Below the pieces are notes generated by a model. It saw only the letters and a list, made by a program, of their open reading frames with translations, did not search any database and was not told where the DNA came from. DNA of 64,000 nt from Formivibrio citricus (GTDB taxonomy: Bacteria > Pseudomonadota > Gammaproteobacteria > Burkholderiales > Chitinibacteraceae). The position numbers were made by a program, and so were the translations under genes. The first letter of the stretch is position 1. Every line of letters starts with the position of its first letter. This document shows, piece after piece, positions 58,650 through 64,000 of this stretch. The stretch spans positions 32,538 through 96,537 of the forward strand of contig NZ_FOVE01000015.1 of the NCBI RefSeq assembly GCF_900115065.1, written 5' to 3'.

Positions 58650-59135
58650 ATGGAAAGAATGACGCTGGCGCAGAAGCTGGGCAAATTGCTGCTTGAACGC
58701 AAGCAGACTGTGACCGCTGCGGAATCGTGCACCGGTGGCTTGATCTGTGCCGCGATCACCGATATCTCCGGCAGCTCGGACTGGTTCGGGCGCGGCTTTG
58801 TCGCTTATGCCAACCAGGCCAAGATAGAAATGCTGGGCGTATCGGAAGCCATGTTGCAAGTGTATGGTGCGGTAAGCGAGCCGGTGGCCCGTGCCATGGC
58901 AACGGGGGCTTGCCGTGCGGCCAAGGCAGATTGGGCTGTGGCAGTGAGTGGCATCGCGGGGCCGACCGGCGGTAGCGTGGAAAAACCGGTCGGTACGATC
59001 TGGCTGGCGTGGGTTGGGCCGGGCGTGGATGAAAGCGAGCTCTGCCATTTCAAGGGTGGCAGGGCCGAGGTTCGGGAACAGACAGTCCAGCACGCATTGG
59101 CGCGGCTGGTGGAATTGATCGGGGGGCAAGCATGA
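58650..59135 (+). CDS. pncC: Nicotinamide-nucleotide amidohydrolase PncC (CinA C-terminal domain)
   Basis: A 161-residue stand-alone CinA C-terminal domain. It contains TVTAAESCTGGLICAAITDISGSS (catalytic Ser/Gly loop), GFVAYANQAKIEMLGV and AVAVSGIAGPTGG, matching E. coli PncC, which deamidates NMN to nicotinate mononucleotide. It overlaps the next gene by 4 nt (ATGA), indicating an operon pncC-bph-hslO. Start 58650 or 58659 cannot be separated by ribosome site. Confidence 0.92.
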   Translation: MERMTLAQKLGKLLLERKQTVTAAESCTGGLICAAITDISGSSDWFGRGFVAYANQAKIEMLGVSEAMLQVYGAVSEPVARAMATGACRAAKADWAVAVSGIAGPTGGSVEKPVGTIWLAWVGPGVDESELCHFKGGRAEVREQTVQHALARLVELIGGQA

Positions 59136-59716
59136 CCACAGTGGTGGTAGTGAGGAAGGGCGACGAGGTCGCCATCGCAGCGGACAGTCAGTCGACGTTT
59201 GGCGATACCAAGATGAGCGCCCGCGATGACGGGGCTTGGGACAAGATTTTTGGCGCCTGTGGCGGCTATTTTTCGATTTCCGGCAGCGCGGCGCACGATC
59301 TGGTGCTGCAGGCCGCGCTGGGAAAGGTCAAGAAGCTCGATTTCAGTTCTCGCGCAGCGATTTTCGACAGCTTCCGCCGCTTGCATCCCAAGCTGAAGGA
59401 AGACTTCTTCCTCAAGACCGAAGAAGACGAGGACGACCCCTACGAATCCAGCCAGATGACGGTCTTGCTGGCCAATTCATCCGGCATCTACGGCGTGTAT
59501 TCGCTGCGCGAAGTCTACGAATACAAGCGCTTCTGGGCGATAGGCAGTGGCAGCGATTTTGCCATCGGTGCCATGCAGGCGGTGTATGACAACCCCGCTT
59601 TTAGCGCAGAAGACATTGCACGTATCGGTGTGGAGGTTGGATGCGCTTTCGATGTCAGTTCCAGCCTGCCGATGACCTGCTACAGCATGCAACTCGAATC
59701 GACGAGGGAAGAATGA
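59132..59716 (+). CDS. Proteasome-like Ntn-hydrolase, probable betaproteobacterial proteasome homologue (BPH)
   Basis: A 194-residue protein that starts like a mature proteasomal beta subunit: MTTVVVVRKGDEVAIAADSQSTFGDTKMS. If the initiator Met is removed, Thr1 is the nucleophile, Asp17 (AAD) is conserved, and Lys37 in WDKIFG occupies the position of Lys33 in HslV after a short insertion. ISGSAAHDLV parallels the HslV core. Unlike HslV, the middle is acidic (LKTEEDEDDPYESSQMTVLL) and no hslU ATPase is adjacent. This matches the described BPH family, a gear-like double ring without known ATPase partner. It overlaps pncC and hslO, so co-expression with Hsp33 is likely. Confidence 0.8.
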   Translation: MTTVVVVRKGDEVAIAADSQSTFGDTKMSARDDGAWDKIFGACGGYFSISGSAAHDLVLQAALGKVKKLDFSSRAAIFDSFRRLHPKLKEDFFLKTEEDEDDPYESSQMTVLLANSSGIYGVYSLREVYEYKRFWAIGSGSDFAIGAMQAVYDNPAFSAEDIARIGVEVGCAFDVSSSLPMTCYSMQLESTREE

Positions 59717-60582
59717 TGCACGACGTACTGGAAAGGTTTTTGTTTGAAGAAGCACCGGTGCGCGGGGAAATCGTCCAGCTCGACAATGCGCTGAAGGATG
59801 TCCTGGCTCGCCACCCGTACCCGGCGCCGCTGGCCCGCTTGATCGGCGAACTGATGGCCGCATCGGCGCTGCTGACCGCAACGGTCAAGCTCGAAGGCTC
59901 GCTGGTCATGCAGCTCCACGGCTCCGGCACGGTCAAGCTGATCGTGGTCGAATGCGCCAGCGACATGACCATGCGCGCCACCGCGCGCTGGGATGGCGAA
60001 GTGGCCGATGTCTCGCTTGCCGAGTTGCTGGGGCATGGCAAGTTCATCATCACGCTTGACCCTGATGAAGGCGAAACCTACCAGGGTATCGTCGGCTACG
60101 AGCCGGGTCAGAGCGTGGCACAGATCATCGAAAACTACATGCTGCGCTCCGAACAGCTTGAAACCCGGCTCTGGCTGGCCTGCGACGGCGAGCGCTCGGC
60201 CGGGTTGCTGCTGCAGAAGATGCCGGATGGTACGGGCGACGCCGATGCCTGGGAGCGCGTGCAGCATCTGGCCGGCACAGTCCGCGATCAGGAACTGCTG
60301 ACGCTTGAAGCCGAAGAGATGCTATACCGCCTGTTCCACGAAGAAACGGTGCGGGTGTTCGATCCGGTTACGCCGGTTTTTGCCTGTGCGTGCTCGCGTG
60401 AAAAGGTCGGCGGCATGCTGCGCATGGTCGGGCGCGAAGAAATCGACGGACTGCTGGCCGAGCAAGGCAAGGTCGAAGTTGGCTGTGAATTCTGCAATGC
60501 CCGCTACGAATTCGATGCCGTGGATGTGGCGCAGGTGTTCTCCGGGCAGGGGTTGCAGGAGGCGGGAACCCAAGTACATTGA
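59713..60582 (+). CDS. hslO: Redox-regulated chaperone Hsp33
   Basis: A 289-residue Hsp33. The N-terminal substrate-binding domain begins with VLERFLFEEAPVRGEIVQLDNALKDVL, and the C-terminal zinc switch contains FACACSREKVGGM (C-x-C) and VGCEFCNARYEFD (C-x2-C). Oxidation of these cysteines with unfolding activates holdase activity under bleach or peroxide stress. Its ATG at 59713 overlaps the BPH stop (ATGATG, TGA), so the two are translationally linked. A terminator follows at 60607. Confidence 0.95.
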   Translation: MMHDVLERFLFEEAPVRGEIVQLDNALKDVLARHPYPAPLARLIGELMAASALLTATVKLEGSLVMQLHGSGTVKLIVVECASDMTMRATARWDGEVADVSLAELLGHGKFIITLDPDEGETYQGIVGYEPGQSVAQIIENYMLRSEQLETRLWLACDGERSAGLLLQKMPDGTGDADAWERVQHLAGTVRDQELLTLEAEEMLYRLFHEETVRVFDPVTPVFACACSREKVGGMLRMVGREEIDGLLAEQGKVEVGCEFCNARYEFDAVDVAQVFSGQGLQEAGTQVH

Positions 60583-60606
60583 CGCGATGTTTGCAGAAAA
60601 GAAAAG

Positions 60607-60633
60607 CCGGGGCTTTTGAGGCCCCGGTTTTTT
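60607..60633 (+). terminator. Terminator of the pncC-bph-hslO operon
   Basis: CCGGGGC (60607-60613) pairs with GCCCCGG (60621-60627) around a 7-nt loop and is followed by TTTTTT. Confidence 0.9.
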
Positions 60634-60752
60634 CATGCATGCCTACGGCTTCTCGCGACAGATCGGGAGGTGTCCATATACGTGAACAGGTTTTGGGTCA
60701 GACTTGGGGTGAACTGGTTGGCATGAATTGCAAATGTTACTGGCCGATTCCA

Positions 60753-61002
60753 GGCTCTGTTGACGTTGGTTACAAATCTGCGCTGGGCCGGAAAAATGCC
60801 AGTCACAAGGCATGCGCCGCAGACAATAACGAGTTATTTTCAAGGCGCATAACGCGGTGAATGGCGTTTTTCCGTTGGGGTATTTCGAGCGGCTTTTTGC
60901 GTTGCAAACCGCTTGCAATACCCGTATTGCGGCGCGCTTTGCGCCTTGAAATCCATCTCGAATTACCCCAAACGCAGTTTTGTAACCAGCGTCAACAGAG
61001 CC
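60753..61002. mobile_element. MITE-like element with 30-bp terminal inverted repeats
   Basis: About 250 bp in a 530-bp gene-free region (60583-61112). The ends are 30-bp inverted repeats matching at 28 of 30 positions: GGCTCTGTTGACG... at 60753-60782 and its complement at 60973-61002. Inside lie further inverted pairs (TTTCAAGGCGCA near 60838 with TGCGCCTTGAAA near 60942; TTGGGGTATTTCGAG near 60875 with CTCGAATTACCCCAA near 60957), so the whole element could fold back on itself. It has no open frame of note. The flanks show no clear target-site duplication. Ends starting GGCTCTGTTG recall some transposases of the IS6/IS5 type, but I cannot identify the parent. Confidence 0.7.
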
Positions 61003-61112
61003 TAATAAGTTGAGCGCATTGTGGCTCTGCCAAGAGGGGCTGGAAAATGGCGGTTGAACCACTTTGTGCCGGTATGGCGACAAAAATAAACAGGGAACAA
61101 AGGAGCAAAAGC

Positions 61113-61508
61113 ATGGAAAAACCAGACATGATCATCGAAGTCGGCAACGCCCGCTGGGAAGTCGCGCTGTACGAGAATCCGTCGGCCAGGGCGCTGAGAG
61201 CCGCCTTGCCGCAAACGATCTCCATGGATCGCTGGGGCGATGAGTTTTACGGGCGTTTGCCGGCCAGATTGCCCGATCATGACGAACAACGCGATCTGTA
61301 TGAGATCGGTGAAGTGGCGTTCTGGCAACCGGGCAATGCGTTCTGCATCTTCTTCGGCCCGACGCCCGCGAGTCACGGCAACGAACCGCGTATGGCCTCA
61401 CCGGGTGTTCCGCTTGGCAAGATCGTCAAGGGCGATCCTTTGATGTTCAAGAACTTGGGGCTTTCGATCGGGAAGGTGAGTTTGCTTCCTGCCCATGAAG
61501 GATGCTGA
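61113..61508 (+). CDS. Cyclophilin-like fold protein (DUF369/AF2212 type)
   Basis: A 131-residue protein. The pattern is an N-terminal IIEVGNARWEVALYENPSARALRAALPQTISMDRWGDEFYGRLPA, then the late EIGEVAFWQPGNAFCIFFGPTPAS and GKIVKGDP. This matches the bacterial cyclophilin-like domain family of small beta-barrel proteins of unknown role. The start at 61113 has a good aaaggag site; an upstream ATG (61047) would lie nearer the MITE. No obvious partner; it converges with the lysR gene to the right. Confidence 0.75.
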   Translation: MEKPDMIIEVGNARWEVALYENPSARALRAALPQTISMDRWGDEFYGRLPARLPDHDEQRDLYEIGEVAFWQPGNAFCIFFGPTPASHGNEPRMASPGVPLGKIVKGDPLMFKNLGLSIGKVSLLPAHEGC

Positions 61509-61585
61509 CCCTGCGTCAGATCAGAGCGACCGTTCGTTGCAAATATGTCGAGGCGCGTACGGCAATTACTTGCAATGCAGTTTTG

Positions 61586-62482
61586 CTATTTTTGTTGCAA
61601 CATGTTTATTTTATCTGCAAGGAAATCAATAAAGCTGGCAACTTTGGCTGGTAAATGTATTTTCTCTGGATATATTGCATAAATATCCCAGTTTGGAGGG
61701 CTCCACTCTTCAAGAACATGGCGCATCCTTCCTGATTTCAGATATTTATGGATATACCAATCTCCCGCGCTCACTATGCCGCGCCCTCGCAATGCCCATC
61801 CCATCAGTACCTCGCCGTCTGTGCTGCTGAAGTGGCCTTGAACTTTGATGCTCTCAATCAGGTTGTCTTTGGATAGGCGCCAGATGTTGGCATCTTCGGG
61901 GCGCTTTAAAATCAGACATTCGTGTTTTACCAATTCCTTGGGGTGGCTCGGCATGCCAAATTTGTCCAAGTACAAAGGCGAGGCGCACAGATAACGACGG
62001 TTGCTGGCCAGTTTTCTGGCCACCAACCGCGAATCCGGCGGAAGGCCGACCCGGATGCTGACATCGTATCCTTGTTCGATCTGGTTGGCTGGTTCACTGG
62101 TCAAATCGAGTTGTATCTTGATCTCGGGATGACGTTCCATATATTCGTAGACAATGGGCGCAATCTTCTGTCTGCCAAGCACCATGGGCGCGTTGATTTT
62201 CAAGAGACCCTTCGGTGTTTGGCTTCCGCTGGACACTTCGCGGTTGAGATCGGCCAAGTCGGCAAGCAGCGCCGAGCCGCGCGAAAAGTAGACCTCACCC
62301 TCATGCGTCAGGCTCAACTGTCGTGTCGAGCGGTTCAATAACCTGACCCCCAACTCTTTCTCAAGTTGATTAAGCCGCATGCTGATGGCAGGCGGCGTAA
62401 TGCCCCATGCCCTTGCCAGCCCGGAAAGGCTGCCTTGCCTGACAAGTTCAACGAAGAATGCAATGTCTGGAAAGTTGTTCAC
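61586..62482 (-). CDS. LysR-family transcriptional regulator
   Basis: A 298-residue LTTR. The N-terminal winged HTH (FFVELVRQGSLSGLARAWGITPPAISMRLNQLEKELGVRLLNRSTRQLSLTHEGEVYFSRG) is followed by the effector domain with LKINAPMVLGRQKIAPIVYEYMERHPEIKIQLDLT. It is closest in style to the CrgA/DsdC-like LTTRs of aromatic or sugar-acid metabolism. It is divergent from the tannase-family gene with 220 bp between starts, the classic LTTR arrangement, so that gene is the likely target. The gene and spacer look more AT-rich than most of the window. Confidence 0.93.
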   Translation of the reverse strand: MNNFPDIAFFVELVRQGSLSGLARAWGITPPAISMRLNQLEKELGVRLLNRSTRQLSLTHEGEVYFSRGSALLADLADLNREVSSGSQTPKGLLKINAPMVLGRQKIAPIVYEYMERHPEIKIQLDLTSEPANQIEQGYDVSIRVGLPPDSRLVARKLASNRRYLCASPLYLDKFGMPSHPKELVKHECLILKRPEDANIWRLSKDNLIESIKVQGHFSSTDGEVLMGWALRGRGIVSAGDWYIHKYLKSGRMRHVLEEWSPPNWDIYAIYPEKIHLPAKVASFIDFLADKINMLQQK

Positions 62483-62702
62483 TTGTTCAGTTCTGCCTTA
62501 ATAGAGTGTTAAGCCGGCGCGTGTTGTGTTAATTGATGTAATTGACAAGAATCTACTACATAAATTCATGGCTTGTGAAGCGGTTGGTGCTTTGCACAAA
62601 AACGAACGTGGTTTTGTGTGTGTTTTGTTTTAAATGAAGCATGGTATTTGTTTTTAATGCTGGATCAATATTTTGTTTAACAAATGGCGATAGGTTATTT
62701 CA
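62483..62702. promoter_or_regulatory. Divergent, AT-rich lysR/tannase control region
   Basis: 220 bp between two diverging starts. It is AT-rich with several TTAA and TGT runs. I could not single out one T-N11-A operator with confidence. It presumably carries the LysR binding site and the two promoters. Confidence 0.45.
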
Positions 62703-64000
62703 ATGAAAAAGAGTGCCGTTCGTAAAGTCGCAGTTCAATCAGGTGTGGCAATTTATGTAGCGCTGCTGGGTGGCTGTGCCACTTATATGGAAACTGACGG
62801 AAACAAGGTACATGAATCTGCTGCGGTTGGGGGTGTTGCCAAGCAAGTATGCGGCGAATTGGCCGCTGCAGTTGCATATCCAAATCTCAAGATCACTTCT
62901 GCGAAACTGGTTGCCTCGGGAGAAGAGAAGCGCCCCGGCATCGTTGACACGATCCCCGAGCATTGTGTCATCAAGGGCTCGCTGAACGAGCGCATCAGCC
63001 CGGTCGACGGCAAGCAATACGCCATCGGTTTTGAAATGCGCCTGCCCTCCCAATGGAACGGCCGCTTCTTCTACCAGGCCAACGGCGGTCTGGATGGCAT
63101 CCTGCATCCGGCGTTTGGCGACATTCTCGGCGGCGGACCGCGCAGCAACGGCCTGACCAAAGGCTTCGCCGTCATCAGCTCCGATGCCGGGCATGCCATG
63201 GAAAAAGTTCCGGGCATCGGCGGCGGGCTCTTCGGTGTCGACCCGCAAGCACGGCTGGACTACGGCTACAACGCCGTCGCCCAGCTGACCCCCATGGCCA
63301 AGAGCGTGATCGCCGCCTACTACGGCAAGCGACCGGACAAATCCTACATCGTCGGCACCTCCAACGGCGGGCGTCACGGCATGGTGGCCGCAGCGCGTGA
63401 CAGCGGCGAATACGATGGCGTACTGGCCACGGCCCCCGGCTATCGTCTGCCCTATGCCGCACTCACCCAAATCGCCGATGCCCAGCAGTTCGCCAAAGTG
63501 GCCGCCCAAGATCCCAAGACCGGCCGGCCCGATCTCAATACCAGCTTTCCGCCAGCCGCGCTCAACCTGATCGCCAACAAGGTGCTGGAACGTTGCGATG
63601 CGCTCGATGGCCTGAAGGACGGCATCGTTTCCGACCTCATGGGCTGCCAGAAAGCATTCAATCTGGCTCGCGACGTTCCCACCTGTGCCGCCAAACCGAA
63701 TGGCCAATGCCTGACCGCCGAACAAAAGAAAGTGATGGCTGAAGTGTTCGCCGGCCCCAAGTGGAAAAACGGCCAACCCGTCTACAGCGCCAAAGCCTGG
63801 GATCCCGGTTTGGCAGGCAAGGACTGGGGAACGTGGAAGTTCAAGAACTCGGTCGGTCCGCGTGACCCGCTGTCAGTTGGCTTTGCCTTCTCCACCCCGC
63901 CGGTTTCGCCCAAGGAAATGGACGGCAAGGGCACCTCGATCATCGACTACGTCATGAAGTACGACCTGGACAAGGATGGCCAGAAGATTTTTGCCAAAAA
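62703..64000 (+). CDS. Tannase/feruloyl esterase-family lipoprotein (3' end outside window)
   Basis: An open frame of 432 codons running off the window end. It starts MKKSAVRKVAVQSGV with lipobox LLGGC (Cys about residue 25), so it is a lipoprotein. The alpha/beta-hydrolase body has GFEMRLPSQWNGRFFYQANGG, the nucleophile elbow VGTSNGGRHG, and the calcium-loop-like CDALDGLKDGIVSD, all typical of the tannase/feruloyl esterase family. Here Thr precedes the catalytic Ser where many members have Cys (the CS-D-HC disulfide motif). It probably releases hydroxycinnamate or gallate esters, or similar aromatic esters, at the cell envelope. Expected full length is about 550 residues or more. Confidence 0.85.
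   Translation, partial: MKKSAVRKVAVQSGVAIYVALLGGCATYMETDGNKVHESAAVGGVAKQVCGELAAAVAYPNLKITSAKLVASGEEKRPGIVDTIPEHCVIKGSLNERISPVDGKQYAIGFEMRLPSQWNGRFFYQANGGLDGILHPAFGDILGGGPRSNGLTKGFAVISSDAGHAMEKVPGIGGGLFGVDPQARLDYGYNAVAQLTPMAKSVIAAYYGKRPDKSYIVGTSNGGRHGMVAAARDSGEYDGVLATAPGYRLPYAALTQIADAQQFAKVAAQDPKTGRPDLNTSFPPAALNLIANKVLERCDALDGLKDGIVSDLMGCQKAFNLARDVPTCAAKPNGQCLTAEQKKVMAEVFAGPKWKNGQPVYSAKAWDPGLAGKDWGTWKFKNSVGPRDPLSVGFAFSTPPVSPKEMDGKGTSIIDYVMKYDLDKDGQKIFAK

Overview
The window reads as chromosomal DNA of a flagellated, facultatively anaerobic betaproteobacterium. The grounds are a nearly complete isc operon (iscR-S-U-A-hscB-hscA-fdx-iscX), E. coli-like UbiD, RluA and CysE, a sigma-54/FlrBC flagellar hierarchy, a pyruvate formate-lyase with an FNR/ANR box, and a small Ntn-hydrolase that looks like the betaproteobacterial proteasome homologue BPH. 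I cannot decide between Neisseriales- and Rhodocyclales-type lineages from the sequence alone. There is no rRNA, CRISPR array, prophage or intact IS element.

Layout. 1-240: tRNA-Val and tRNA-Asp (minus strand). 410-8190: housekeeping and metabolic genes on the plus strand (PilZ protein, SRPBCC protein, orphan arnD, pepD, MaoC hydratase, hexose-6-P mutarotase, ubiD, DUF1992 protein, isolated cheR). 8250-15430: a ydcF/elyC-like gene and a branched-chain amino acid ABC operon with two tandem substrate-binding lipoproteins upstream of livHMGF (minus). 15800-22140: Ca-binding-type hypothetical, radC, coaBC, dut, CHAD protein, HAD phosphatase, YchJ-like protein, a strong candidate sRNA and a peroxiredoxin.

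22230-40390 is the motility and chemotaxis block. On the minus strand lie an EAL-HDOD protein and cheV-cheV-cheY-cheZ-cheA, with no cheW in the cluster. On the plus strand lie flrB, a STAS protein, a REC-PP2C-HATPase partner-switching regulator, a receiver-less cheB, flrC, a sigma-54 promoter and fliEFGHIJ. The FlrB kinase and FlrC activator are thus separated by a partner-switching pair resembling HsbA/HsbR of Pseudomonas and by cheB.

40470-51040: tRNA-Arg(CCU), a sugar nucleotidyltransferase, an internally duplicated secreted protein, rluA, a DUF2322-like protein, an EF-hand protein, then the isc operon with GA/CT-rich inverted repeats in three spacers and an IscR-box promoter, and cysE. 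51150-58230: pflA, pflB and dnaE. 58360-60580: a YjfB-like small protein and an overlapping operon pncC-bph-hslO (amidase, proteasome-like peptidase, Hsp33 chaperone). 60580-64000 looks more accessory: a 250-bp MITE-like element, a cyclophilin-fold protein, a LysR regulator and a divergent tannase-family lipoprotein cut off by the window end.

Coordinates of starts were chosen by homology and ribosome binding sites. All family assignments are by recognition of motifs and overall sequence, not by database search.
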